In this document: positions 32,101 through 43,351 of the stretch, one piece after another
Position numbering within the stretch: position 1 is the first letter of the stretch
Layout: each line of letters opens with the position of its first letter
Assembly: GCA_914767715.1 (NCBI GenBank)
Contig: OU612067.1
Location: 25,892,162 to 25,956,161, forward strand
Reading direction: 5' to 3'
Source of the DNA: Membranipora membranacea
Lineage: Eukaryota > Bryozoa > Gymnolaemata > Cheilostomatida > Membraniporidae
Length of the DNA: 64,000 nt
Translations under genes and position numbers: made by a program
The notes under the pieces: model-generated
Databases searched by the model: none
Seen by the model: only the letters and a program-made list of their open reading frames with translations
Told to the model about the DNA's origin: nothing

Positions 32101-35100
32101 CTAGTGACAGCTTTCGGTGTTGTGAACCTTCATCCAGCATGGCCCTAGCTTTGCTTCAAATGAATATATCCAGAGTTTGTTCACTGTACTTCTAACAAAA
32201 GACATGACCTCCTTACTTTTATAAATAACAAACTGAAGCGCTGTGAACACATACCCAAAGGGATAAAAATATCCGCCAATTTGCACAGGCTGGATGGAAA
32301 TCTTACGGGGAGCTAACATTAACTTGACCACACCACCCAGACTTAGCCTTGTCACCCAGCTACTAGGCTAACCTAAGCTTGCAATGATTGATGTAAGCTG
32401 AAATTAAGTCATCTATTGACAAGCCAAAATTAACTCTAGATAATATTCACTCCTCTTGGGTTTTATGTTTTTCACATATTAGTGATACAACTTTAACTTG
32501 TAATAAGCCTTCTCACTTACAGCATTGCTGACTGGGGGTGCAGAGATCTGGATTTTCTCTCAGCTTGAGTAGTCTAAGCTGATAGACTCGACGTGTAGCT
32601 GAAGTAATCGGCCCAGGAACATCTCTTAACTGTGTTAGTTCTGTATGTAGCTCCACATCAGACAGGTATAAAATCTCTCTGGGTATCACTACTTGGGCTA
32701 TACTGAAAACATTTACAAAGCTTGCAGTTACTGGTTTACGCTGATTAACCCAATATGTCTGCTGGCAGGTTCATTTGATTGAAACAAATACTCTATGACT
32801 TGGCAAGATATCTTGGTCTACACTAATTTTTCTTAGATTGCACCGCTACATACGTAATATTATTTAAATGATTAAAAGCGAGGACCAACATTAGCCTAGG
32901 ACCTAAGTTTGCAGAGTCTCTTCCATACTATATTAGATATAACTCACCTTGTATCTTTATCATCACTGCACGTGGAGAGTTGACTGAATGATTTCCAGTC
33001 TATAGAGCGCCTGCTGGAGTTGTCAGATAATGACAGGTCTGTACAGGTGATTGGATATCTCGTCTCACATAGAGTTATATCAGTCTCTAGATCTGTATGT
33101 AAGTATTCTACTACTGAACCATCTCCGGCGCATATCAGAGACTCACGTACCGATACACTGTAAAGTAGTATAAATATTACAGAGTGTCAAATATCATCTC
33201 AGCACAGACCATATAGGGTGAAAACTGAATGTTGAGATGTAACAGGGAATATCAATCCAGCCGTTTAGCATTCATTATGCGATTAGGCTCAACTGCTACA
33301 TGCGGTCTTTTTATCTGGATAAGTAAAAATTGGATCTACTGTAAATTTGGAGCATGTTGGTTCTCCAGCGTAATAGTGGCTTTAAATATATGTGAAGATT
33401 TTGTTAACAGTAACAAATAATGTATCATTCAATGTTTTAAAATGTTAAGTCGTACCCAACTCCACTGGAGAATCACATGTGATACGAGCGATCATAAGTG
33501 AGCCAAGTTATTGTTTTTTGGAGAGGGGGAATTAGAAGGCTAGAAGACATTGACCAGGACCTGATGTGCCAATAAAACTAAAAGATGACAGATGTAGCAT
33601 CTTCACTGTAAGATTATGATATAGCACTTATTGGCCTATCTCACATACTGTTTACATATAAAACACAACTGGATCATCATATATCTTCACACTGTGATGT
33701 TGAAAACTCGTTACCTTGCAAAATTAATTATGTCAATGACTTGCACAATTTTTACACAATACATATTCTTGGCAATAACACCATGGGGGGGGGGGGGGTA
33801 CATGGATTAATTAAAAATTGTACTGTCAAGTGTCAGTTCTAGTTGTACTGTCAAATGGTTTCCGGCGTTAAGCCCTCCCCACTATGACTTAGCATAACAT
33901 GACCAGGTTAACCTTGTTTATAACCATATGAAAAACACAATATGAATCATAAGTTAAGATTATCTGTGTACCATCAACTACACACATAAGCTAAACAGTT
34001 CAAAAAATATACATCAGTAAGGTTTGGTCTGGACTAGGCCTACTAATTAGGAGCAAAAGTGTGACATCATTCTCAACAGCAGCAAACGGTAAGAACCTTT
34101 ACTACCATTATCTCACAAGCGAGCAACCTCTTCAGCTGAGGGGAACATTTTCTGTGACGACTGTAGTAATTTGTGAATTAAGAAGATAGATTTGAAAGTC
34201 TGCCACCCGGCTGTGTCAGGCTTGCCTCCTACGGTTCCATAATCCCTTTCCGACTTGAATTTGAGAGGCTATATTATGGATATTTGTCTTTATATATTTA
34301 CACATCACAATAGTCTGGGCTTTAACACTTCAGTAGTGATTCTGAGCCCGTTGCAACTATCAAAATCATAGGCTTGTTTTATGTCTACAAACTAAGAAAC
34401 CTTTATTGGACCAAAAACGGTGAAGTCTGATTCTAGTGAGTTCTCTTCGGGAAATTTGATGACTATGGAAATGCTTATTTTTAGAAAAGACTAATGTCAG
34501 CACAGGCAGCCTTAGAAGAAGTTATCCTACTACATAACGGAGAAGCTTCTTCTACACAACATGATGTAACATCAGTTAACAATGATACTGATACAGTCAA
34601 CACAGCGGCACACCGACAGCCTTACAGTATATATGATACTGCTGGGATACTTATAGCTATTACGGCTCTATGTTTATCACATCATATTAAACTATGGTAG
34701 ACTCAGAGACTAGACAGAGACTGGTTGGATACTAGACAGATAATATAGATATCTATTGTCTCTGGGAGAGCTATGACAATGCCATGCATGGAGAATTGTG
34801 GACTAAACTGTCAGTGACTACATCTCTGTCGCTTAGGGTCATTAGCTCTTGGTGCTCTAGATTGCAGTGCTTTTCTAATTGGCACCTAAGTGAGATCATA
34901 ACCCCTTCTATATATGAAGTTGGAACCATTTAGTTTACATCAACCATTGCATATTGCTGATGGCAACTTAATTACAAGATCTCATAAGAAATTGTTGGCA
35001 TCACTAGAAATCATTAGATGTTTTTTTCATAATGACAGCGTTTCATACTATTCAGTGCTGCGTAATACTGTTTCCTTCTGATCTTTTACACTCAAAAAAT

Positions 35101-36735
35101 ATAACCGGGGTTTTTCAGTACGGTTCTACAGTTAGCTATGAATATCTTCTGCAACAGAAATTACATCTAGAAGTCGGAAGTGACACATGTATACATATTA
35201 ACTCTAATTCCATATCGCCATGTAAGGCCAATAACCCTAACACGTACGCTGTGTTTCATAGGGTGGCAATGGTGGATTGGAATGTGCTGTGGGATGAGAG
35301 AACACGACTCCGAGTAGTGAATAGCGGGCTATCTAATTAGCGCCATCGACCCATTCTTTTTTGGGGATGGTGAGATGGCGTAATCGGTTAGCACGCTTGC
35401 AATTCACTGCCAGGCGATTAGTGCCGCAGCAGTTGTGGGTTTGAGTCCCACTGGGGGAGCTTTCATTGATGATTGTTCCAGCCCCCAGCACCCTCGGTTG
35501 TATACCTCTCCTACCATAACAAGATGATATACAGGAACACAAACAAATAATACAGGCCATGATAGTAAGGTGCTGTTCTATATTACAAGGCATGATGGTA
35601 AGGTGCTGCCTTATAATACAAGTAATGAGGGTGGGATACCGCTGTATACTATGAACCAGTCATACCTGAGTAGTGTGTTAGCAGCCGGCTGTGTAGATCT
35701 TAGACTAGCACATGTATGGAATGATTCATCACTATCACTGCTGTGACGAGGACCAGCAGATTTCTTATTCACTGATGATGTCATGTTGCTCTCAATTCCC
35801 GAGTCTTTACTAACGCTCTGTCTAGCAGCCTAAAATCAATCATCAAGTAAAAAAATATGTGAGGAAAATCAACTCTACAACTAAGAAATCTCAAACAGCG
35901 GCTTTACCTTACCACTGAATTTCTTCCTGACTATACAAGTGCATTTTTTGGTATGATGAAGCACATAGCTATTTGAAGAGGGTGGTAGTTATCAAGATAA
36001 CCCTCTTTCAGCTGGTTTTTCCTATGCGGCATGGATTAAAAGTACCAAACTGGAGAGAGGACAACTCCGAATTGAGGCATAAATCAGAGCTCAGATACCT
36101 GTATATTACCAGTCATAACCAGTATTACGATTATCGAGTTAGCCTGACAACTGTAAATGAAATGAAAGGTATCTGATAAGTCATTACCTCATCTTTCTTG
36201 GTGGGATCTCCACCGTTGCGCAGTAAAAGCTGTTAAACTTTGGCATTCCCTCTAATTACAGCTACATGTGTGGGTGTTAGCTTTTCTTCATCCCTGTAAA
36301 ATATCAACTAATCACTGACATACAGACATATCTCATTGTACCAAAACATTCACTAAATAAAGCATTATCTGACATAACCTAAAGAGATGAGGGAGGCAAC
36401 GTATTAGAGATCAATTTGCCTTTGATCGACTCTCTATTGAGCTCTTTGGAATTGGACACCATCAATTTTGACAGGCCCTAGCATGGAGTTATTATATAAT
36501 AACTCTTTAGGCTCTAGTCACTCAAATTGCTACATTAGCTTAGGCCCCAGGCCTACTCATTTATACAAGGTAATTTAATACTCACTCAACATTAGGATCG
36601 CCTCCATCCTGCAGTAAAACTTTGGTGAGCTTGAGAGCATTACTTATGTGCATACTGACTACGATATGCATAGCAGAGGCTCCATCTTCTAGACTGTTAG
36701 GTGATGCTCCGCTTACACATATCGTCTCCACTAAC
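28998..36735 (-). CDS. ANKLE1: ANKLE1-like gene: ankyrin repeats, LEM domain, GIY-YIG endonuclease (with two lesions)
   Basis: Nine exons in order: 36735-36586, 36293-36188, 35829-35666, 33157-32948, 32702-32521, 32005-31808, 31187-31081, 30342-30205, 29191-28998. Acceptors and donors are GT-AG and every phase fits. Domains are ankyrin repeats (exons 1-2), a Ser/Asp-rich linker (3-4), a LEM domain (5), then the family's C-terminal block with FTYLLLDPR, the GIY-YIG core IFYIGKGKKTRPYQH, VEAYTREACMVDAIG and GERQIKP. ANKLE1 is a metazoan endonuclease that cuts branched DNA and chromatin bridges. LEM domains bind BAF. Two lesions exist: TAA at 36235-36233 and a 1-nt loss near 30317. The initiating exon is not certain; ATG ACC TCC CAT AG at about 36815-36802, with a donor of matching phase, is possible. 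Identity is near certain; whether it still makes protein is not. Confidence 0.85.
29273..29442. repeat. 54-bp tandem repeat, three units
   Basis: Units start at 29273, 29327 and 29381 and are identical by eye; a partial fourth starts at 29435. 54 is divisible by three, so a plus-strand frame (29293-29601) runs through the units. It lies in the last intron of the ANKLE1-like gene and has no recognisable product. Confidence 0.85.
29486..29975. repeat. Imperfect long inverted repeat (foldback)
   Basis: The left arm 29486-29690 (ACTTAATGATAAACCTAGAC ... GTAGAAGCAATGATGCT ... AATCCAGGTTTTTTGTTCATAACTCGAT) pairs with the complement of 29775-29975, at roughly 80-85 percent by eye. The loop is about 90 bp. 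It is in the last ANKLE1-like intron and would fold strongly in RNA. Confidence 0.65.
30205..30342 (-). CDS. ANKLE1: ANKLE1-like exon: nuclease domain, with a 1-nt deletion
   Basis: 138 nt, acceptor GTTTCTAG, donor GTATGT. The first ten codons read KRNNSEKTKQ. After CAGAT at about 30317 the conserved text (DIWKSDRGVVSLHVF, VEAYTREACMVDAIG) continues one frame over. With one more base the exon would be 139 nt, phase 0 to 1, exactly matching its neighbours. A single-base loss or a sequencing error explains this; it lies next to no long homopolymer. Confidence 0.75.
31081..31187 (-). CDS. ANKLE1: ANKLE1-like exon: GIY-YIG catalytic core
   Basis: 107 nt, phase 1 to 0, acceptor TTTTAG, donor GTAAGG. 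It encodes FRVFLSSIFYIGKGKKTRPY then QHFIDAIR. The YIG half of the motif, the following Lys/Arg cluster and the His are those of the nuclease active site. It is intact. Confidence 0.85.
31291..31421 (+). repeat. Tandem duplication, about 61-70 bp, with G16 tract
   Basis: AGGCTACTTCACAATTACCC begins both units (31291 and 31352). Each continues through a G run, TGTTT and AAAACRGCCAAAATNGCAATT. The second unit has 16 G (31373-31388) where the first has 5. Confidence 0.75.
31808..32005 (-). CDS. ANKLE1: ANKLE1-like exon: start of the nuclease domain
   Basis: 198 nt, phase 1 to 1, acceptor TTTGTAG, donor GTGAGT. It encodes FEAGGRKWREGNSKMSFTYL followed by LLDPRTTKNLPARH. The TYLLLDPR...LPAR segment is the conserved beginning of the ANKLE1 GIY-YIG domain. 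Confidence 0.8.
32521..32702 (-). CDS. ANKLE1: ANKLE1-like exon: LEM domain
   Basis: 182 nt, phase 2 to 1, acceptor TTTTCAG, donor GTAAGT. It contains LSDVELHTELTQL, VPGPITSATRRVYQLRLLKL: the two LEM helices with the GPIT/ATRxxYxxxLxxL signature. LEM domains bind barrier-to-autointegration factor at chromatin. All signature residues are present. Confidence 0.85.
32948..33157 (-). CDS. ANKLE1: ANKLE1-like exon: linker
   Basis: 210 nt, phase 2 to 2, acceptor TTTACAG, donor GTGAGT, fully open. It encodes a polar segment with LETDITLCETRYP and RRSIDWKSFSQLS. No domain recognised. It precedes the LEM exon, as in the family, where a long variable linker lies between ankyrin and LEM parts. Confidence 0.65.
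33785..33798 (+). repeat. G14 homopolymer
   Basis: Fourteen consecutive G after CACCAT, in the long intron between the two linker exons of the ANKLE1-like gene. Confidence 0.9.
34494..34700 (+). CDS. Possible small tail-anchored protein or exon
   Basis: ATG to TAG, 68 codons, on the opposite strand inside an ANKLE1-like intron. A polar, Asn/Thr/Asp-rich N-terminal part is followed by a hydrophobic C-terminal stretch AGILIAITALCLSHHIKLW, which would suit a tail anchor. A TTTTTAG acceptor-like site lies just upstream of the ATG. Composition looks coding-like, but there is no homologue I recognise and no second copy. It may equally be chance. Confidence 0.2.
   Translation: MSAQAALEEVILLHNGEASSTQHDVTSVNNDTDTVNTAAHRQPYSIYDTAGILIAITALCLSHHIKLW
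35278..35510 (+). repeat. tRNA-derived SINE-like element, copy 1
   Basis: Shares about 235 bp with 40882-41121 in inverted orientation. It contains A-box-like TGGCGTAATCGGTTAGCACG (about 35376) and B-box-like GGGTTTGAGTCCC (35437-35449). The tRNA-like part is preceded by about 90 bp of shared non-tRNA sequence, unlike a simple SINE head. Some plus-strand open frame (35032-35340) overlaps it by chance. Confidence 0.6.
35666..35829 (-). CDS. ANKLE1: ANKLE1-like exon: linker
   Basis: 164 nt, phase 0 to 2, acceptor ATTTTAG, donor GTATGA. It encodes a Ser/Asp-rich disordered segment with KDSGIESN and SSDSDESFHTCASL. No domain. The remaining part of an ankyrin domain expected between this and the previous exon was not found. 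Confidence 0.65.
36188..36293 (-). CDS. ANKLE1: ANKLE1-like exon: second ankyrin repeat, with in-frame TAA
   Basis: 106 nt, acceptor TTTTACAG, donor GTAATG, phase 2 to 0. It encodes LTPTHVAVIRGNAKV, stop, QLLLRNGGDPTKKDE. TAA at 36235-36233 sits where ankyrin repeats have a hydrophobic or polar residue before xLLL. Everything on both sides of the stop is well conserved, so the change is recent or an assembly error. Confidence 0.75.
36586..36735 (-). CDS. ANKLE1: ANKLE1-like exon: first ankyrin repeat
   Basis: 150 nt, acceptor TTATCAG, donor GTGAGT, ending phase 2. It encodes SGASPNSLEDGASAMHIVV, then LTKVLLQDGGDPNV, a near-canonical ankyrin repeat like the start of vertebrate ANKLE1. The exon begins with one base of a split codon, so at least one short upstream exon is needed. 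Confidence 0.75.
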
Positions 36736-37628
<893 letters not shown>

Positions 37629-39366
37629 TCAGTGTGAGTGATCATTTGCTCCCGAGGCAAAGGACTTGGCATATCATCGAAAAAGTTCTATGTGGATGAA
37701 AGTGGGACCCATCATTCATTTTCATGTCAACACAAGAACATGACAATAGGTGGCATTTGGTGTCAATCAGAATAAACAGTTAAGATAATATCCATAACTT
37801 GACTTAAGTACATTCATTTGCCTGAACAGACAAGAGCTGGTAGTATAGGTGACAATATTGATCAAGTGTAGTTCAGTAGCAATGCACCAGGGTTTAACAC
37901 CATCATTTTCATTCCGCAGTTAATTTATCGGCCTTAATTTATCGGCCTTAATCTTGCCTTTGTATTCATCTCCGATTGACATTTCATTACCAGTCCAGCA
38001 GATATGAGAGAAATTTAGATCATGAGAACTCAAACATGTGGCTAAAACTCATGTGTGTACATTTTATACCCCAATTAAATAGGTATACCAGTATTTTCGA
38101 AGCTTTTGACATATAAGCTAAAAATGAACTACATTTCAGCAAGCTTTTAACAAGTTGCAAGGTAAACATGTTTACGTTATCGATAATTATGTAGATGTAA
38201 GCCTTGTAGGTGGGTTAGACCTACATAACAGTCCTGGACCCTGGATATTGTGATTCACAATAACAGATTTTTTTTAGCCCTGTAACCAAATAATACAAAT
38301 AAAGGAGGTAAGGATTAATACAGGCATCTAAATGTGCAAAATATCAAAACAGTGTAGCCTTCCACAGTCATTCATGGCCTACATATGCCATGTAGTAGTT
38401 AAAATATTACGCTGATGCACTCTCTCCCATGATGCATCCCTAATGCAGGACAGCTATACATGTCATTAAACTAAATCACCCTACTGGGGCCTTTGACGTC
38501 ATACAGCCAGACATTGAATGATAATAAGACATCAAACACTATCCTCACTAAGTGAGAGTGTTTTTCATTGAGTACTTGTTGTGTCCCAGTACACACAGTC
38601 CACTAATCACATTGTGTAAGCTAAGTTAGGGGTATTGTGTTGTACTCTTTAATCCTTACAATAGAGTAGGTGTATGTGGTATCTTTTGTAAGATCACTAA
38701 CCAGCCATGCAAGGCATGTCAGGGAAATCTTCCCAAAAAAATGATTACTCCAAATAACTATAAGATGTAGGTACACAAATTACTGAGCTAGGCTTGATTA
38801 ATTTATTGCTTTGATGTAAAACGCTGCTGTCTCTGGACCTGTTGTTGTACTGTGAAGGGAATCAGGTTAAATCAATATGGCGTAGTCATAGCATGAAACA
38901 CAGGTACAATGTCACATGATGAGGCCAGCGATATACCCAATATTTGACTGGACAGGATGAATTGGATCATTCAATGTACATAATAATGGTATTGTAGAAT
39001 CGGATGCTGATATGTAAATCTATAGACTTTCCCAGGGATTTCCCTTACGAGGAATTACATTGTGAGGACATTTCATCCAGTTTCTGATAATAAATTTTGC
39101 TATGGTGGACCCTTGTGACTGAGAGTCTTATTATATTTATACCCGATATTTTTGTTGGGCTTTATTCTTGCTAAGGCAAGAGTATAACTTGGCGGGGTGC
39201 AGTCAGAAACTAATTTACAGCTGGAGGAACCCCACACTTTTCCCTTGACTCACATCGCATGGTGGTGAATGAATGGTGGGGGTCTGTAGATGCGGGGATG
39301 ATTACGCAAAGCTCAGGGTGAACAACTGCTGTAGGGGGATATTATGAGCTAATACACATTTCATAC

Positions 39367-39462
39367 CTTGATAAGTTTGACGCTTCTAACTCCGCTGATC
39401 TGATTAAAGCCTATGTCTACCTTAACATCAGTCTCCTTATCGATGACCTTGATTATCGGCAC
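39367..39462 (-). CDS. TENT4: TENT4-like exon 5 (third catalytic Asp)
   Basis: 96 nt, phase 0 to 0, acceptor TCTCTAG, donor GTATGA. It encodes VPIIKVIDKETDVKVDIGFN then QISGVRSVKLIK. VKVDIxFN carries the third catalytic aspartate. Confidence 0.8.
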
Positions 39463-39801
39463 CTAGAGAAACATCAGTAACAACATGAGGAAGACAAGAA
39501 GAAAACATCAGAGACAACTGAACACCAGAATACCGCCAGTAGCATACAGAGGCCTTACATAAAACAGCTGTTATTCTTATAGAAGTTGACTGTCCCAAGT
39601 GTTTGTTGTTTTCAGAGAAACAGAAACCAGCATTCATAGATGAGCATTATTGACATCATAAATCAGTTTGTGAGCTGTGAGACTAATTTATGGGCATTTT
39701 CAAAAATAAAAAATAAATATGTAATGTAACTATGCATCATTCATTAGAAATCAACACAGATTAGTTTCAGTAATCTTGTGGGATTTGGATCAGTGGCAAT
39801 G

Positions 39802-39917
39802 TAGTTTAAGTGCTCAAACGGTGCAAGATGCTGGTAGAGGTATTTCATTATCAACAGAAAGTGGTTGATAATGAAATGCCTCTACCAGCATCTTGCACCG
39901 TTTGAGCACTTAAACTA
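39802..39917. mobile_element. Near-perfect 116-bp hairpin element with 9-bp target duplication
   Basis: Arms of 54 bp (39802-39855 and 39864-39917) with one mismatch and an 8-base loop. Flanked by GTGGCAATG direct repeats (39793-39801 and 39918-39926). A 9-bp duplication suits a Mutator-type or similar MITE. It lies in the TENT4-like intron between exons 4 and 5 and would form a long RNA hairpin in the pre-mRNA. Confidence 0.8.
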
Positions 39918-40201
39918 GTGGCAATGATGACATACATCAACATATTGCACATACTTTCGATAATCCAAATGTATTGTGAGTAAACACATTCATCAGTAAT
40001 TCTGTTTGTCAGGTAGAGAGTTTTACTGATGGACACCAATCATAGAGATAGATACAACTTTGAAGCTCAGTTGTTTGATCAATGCATACGATTAATGAAA
40101 GAATAGTTGCTGCTCTAGTGTCAATATTATGGGGCGAGACAAATCTAGTTTCTTTTATCTATGTCGCTCATCAAACGCACTTGGTCACTTTTATATCTTA
40201 C

Positions 40202-40322
40202 CGAAGCTTTGTCTAACACCTTGATAGTACTCTTCTTAGCGATTCCACATTTGACGAGTTCGTCCTCCAGAGTCCACAGAGGAAGGTTTGGCTACTTACC
40301 AAATACCATCAAATCTATGTCA
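40202..40322 (-). CDS. TENT4: TENT4-like exon 4 (catalytic DxD) with in-frame TAG
   Basis: 121 nt, phase 2 to 0, acceptor TTTTGTAG, donor GTAAGA. It encodes SDIDLMVFGK, stop (TAG, 40294-40292), PNLPLWTLEDELVKCG and STIKVLDKAS. In the family the residue after FGK is Trp, so TGG to TAG is a single G-to-A change. Sequence after the stop is fully conserved and in frame. Confidence 0.8.
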
Positions 40323-40670
40323 CTACAAAATAAACAGTAACATGATTTGGCCATTCCTATATCATCAACAAGACAAATCATGACCTAGTCCTATGTGTAT
40401 ATCCCACAGGCGCTTAGTATACTAGTATATTGAAGTGTGACCGCTGTTGAAGACCTGTTAAAAATTCAGGGATTTTGGTGAGTGTTAACTGTATGACCCA
40501 AGTCCCTAGTACGATGGTCAAGGGCCAACTCTGCATATGGTATCGATAGTTTGATTAGACTTTCCTCCGTAGCTTACCAGGTAGAGAAAACAATCGTGAG
40601 CTCATGTTTACATAACTTAAAATCATACATACAGAGCAATGATTTATCTACATGTGAATCAGTAAGTTAC

Positions 40671-40717
40671 CTTGTGGGTAGATAAAAATCAGTCTCAAAG
40701 CTTCCAAAAACTTCAAC
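40671..40717 (-). CDS. TENT4: TENT4-like exon 3 (GS motif)
   Basis: 47 nt, phase 0 to 2, acceptor TTTACAG, donor GTAACT. It encodes VEVFGSFETDFYLPT, the conserved helix of polymerase-beta-type nucleotidyltransferases with the Gly-Ser pair that positions the nucleotide. Confidence 0.75.
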
Positions 40718-40881
40718 CTGTAAATAAAACCAGGGGAGATAACAATATTGATGTACAGTTACATACTGTGAAGATCAATTACTTATAGCCAGACTATAAC
40801 TGCATTAACATTGAAAACTTTTCACTTTTATTGTCACTCTATATGAGGCTAGTAAGACAAGATATTCACTTTCTCCGGCAA

Positions 40882-41121
40882 GAGAGGTATACACCCGAGG
40901 GTGCTGGGGGCTGGAACAATCAACAATGAAAGCTCCCCCAGTGGGACTCGAACCCACAACTCCTGCGGCACTAATCACCTGGCAGTGAATAGCAAGCGCG
41001 CTAACCGATTGCTGATTGCGCCATCTCACCATCCCCAAAAAAGAATGGGTCAATGGCGCTAATTAGATAGCCCGCTATTCACTACTCGGAGTTGTGTTCT
41101 CTCATCCCACAGCACATTCCA
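40882..41121 (-). repeat. tRNA-derived SINE-like element, copy 2 (inverted)
   Basis: Minus-strand copy of 35278-35510, with B box GGGTTCGAGTCCC closer to consensus. It has a 5-7 base insertion in the A-box region (GGCGCAATCAGCAATCGG). It is in the TENT4-like intron between exons 2 and 3. Together with copy 1 it forms a long inverted pair. Confidence 0.6.
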
Positions 41122-41908
41122 CTTGTCATAGCTCAGCATTTTGGCAGTGACGTAACAAGGTTGTATAACATTTCCAATTATCTAGAGGAAACAAAAGGCA
41201 ACCAAGGAAAATCTTTGTCCCATACAACAATTGTTCTACTGAATGAACAAGTAAAGGCCCCAAATAAAAATAACTGATAGGATGATATAACATAATTAAC
41301 AATGAAATCAAAATTGAAGGACACACAGTTTATCCTATCTCATAATTGGAGCAGCCATGTATGATAAATATCCAGGGCTGACTAGGCTTATTTACAACTC
41401 AATCATATCAAATTATTTCTAGAAGAGTACAGTAGTTTCTGTTCAGTCTAATTATTAGTATTGCACCATGTTATGTAAACTATGCCTTTAAAGTTCATTA
41501 CTGGATAAGTACCAGTCATTGGCAAGGATGATTCACCTTCTATCTATATTCTATCAGCAGCCCAGAACTCTTAATCTTCATATAAAAGTTATGACCTAAT
41601 TAGGTGTATAACAATGTTTGAGCTACCAGGATTTAATTATAAACTTTGCAATTAGGTCAATGGCTAATAGCAAATAATATACTGGTTGCTCAATTGCCTG
41701 TATGGCAATAATTTACAGTGTAGGAATGAGATGTACTAATTTTGCCGACCAAGCGTAACCTCTGCTGCGTCTAGCTATATTAATGATTTAAAGAGGATTT
41801 TTGGAATGTGGAATGAATGAATAGTTCCACATAGGCTGTGAAACTAGTAGCCAGCACATTGAATTTTGTTATGTAGGTTTCAAAATCCACCGTTCCTTTA
41901 TGTTTCTA

Positions 41909-42244
<336 letters not shown>

Positions 42245-42276
42245 CTAAAGGGACTCTCCCTCCCTCCCTCCCAAAT

Positions 42277-42327
42277 TTCTGAGCTAGTCGATTCGACCGG
42301 CTTTATGAAGTTATGAGCCATTATGGC
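42277..42327 (+). repeat. 51-bp direct repeat flanking the Ty3 element, left
   Basis: TTCTGAGCTAGTCGATTCGA to CATTATGGC, immediately before the 5' LTR. Its partner (50533-50583) lies 9 bp after the 3' LTR and differs at about two bases. Confidence 0.85.
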
Positions 42328-43351
42328 TGAGGTAGTTTTGAGGCTATGCATAATATAGCAAGCCCAGTAACACTCATTATTGAGGGGACAACTCTTGCAA
42401 AACCAATATAAAGCTGTCTGCTCATAATAATGGATGTTCATGCCTACTAATTTTGAATATTCTAAATATAGAATATTCAAACAGAGTAATTCTGATGTGA
42501 AAAGGGTTATCTACCCTGATTTAAACTTGAACATATTATACCAATATTATGTTGACGGCTTCAACTTATATATATTTATAGCAGAATCAATCTCACAGAC
42601 ATCATAAATATATATTCTATATACATTTAATCTTGGCAATTATCGACATGGAACTCAATATTAAGACAGCTGCACCGTCTTACAGTATTATCACAGACAG
42701 TCTACTGCATTTCCAATATTATTCTCACCAAGTGCGTTTCAGCGCCAAGTCTGAATATTATAGTCAATACACCTCATATAGCTAAGGCTACACAGATAAG
42801 GTTCCGGGTGCGTCCTGCTTAACCTGCTCAGAGGGCAAGGTCAGGGTACATCCAGCTTCGCAACGTATACTATCAGATGTAAATGCACCCGCTACAAGCT
42901 CCGCATGTAAGCTATTCGCCACCAGTACGACCCTCAGTAAACAGCTCTGCTAGGTTGGCTTTGCCACCAGTACGACCCTCAGTAAACAGCGCTGCTAGGT
43001 TCGCTTAGCTACCAGTACGACCCTCAGTAAACAGCTCTGCTAGGTTTGCTTAGCCACCAGTACGACCCTCAGTACACAGCGCTGCTAGGTTCGCTTAGCC
43101 ACCAGTACGACCCTCAGTAAACAGCTCTGCTAGGTTGGCTTTGCCACCAGTACGATCCTCAGTAAACAGCTCTGCTAGGTTGGCTTGGCCACCAGCCCGA
43201 CCCTCTCTCTGCTGAAGTTATCTATCCAGGAGTTATCCTCTCTCGGCTCATTCATGGTGAGTTTGTTTCGCCAGCTACAGTTAGCCTGAAAACCAAACCC
43301 TAGCCAGGTAACGGCCAGGTGTTCCACCCTTTTCATATTTCCCGTACCACA
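42328..43351 (+). repeat. 5' LTR of the Ty3/gypsy element
   Basis: Starts TGAGGTAGTTTTGAGGC and ends CCCGTACCACA. It contains a TATA-like CAATATAAAGC near 42410 and six-plus units of a 45-bp minisatellite at about 42918-43200. It is 46 bp longer than the 3' LTR, mainly from minisatellite copy number. The differences between LTRs indicate an old insertion. Confidence 0.85.
42918..43200 (+). repeat. 45-bp minisatellite inside the 5' LTR
   Basis: About six units of CCACCAGTACGACCCTCAGT followed by AAACAGCTCTGCTAGGTTGGCTTTG, with small variants (AAACAG/ACACAG, GCTCT/GCGCT, TTGGC/TCGCT). Right LTR counterpart at about 50165-50360. Confidence 0.85.

Noticed and set aside
35032-35340. 102-codon plus-strand frame
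   Set aside because: Its last third is inside the tRNA-like repeat, the start is arbitrary and no domain is seen.
40290-40301. Reading the TENT4 TAG as part of an intron beginning GTAAGT at 40299
   Set aside because: The conserved residues continue in the same frame straight after the TAG, so an intron starting there would remove coding sequence or break the frame.
42918-43200. CRISPR-like array of direct repeats
   Set aside because: Units are contiguous 45-bp tandem copies with no unique spacers, located in an LTR of a eukaryotic retrotransposon.
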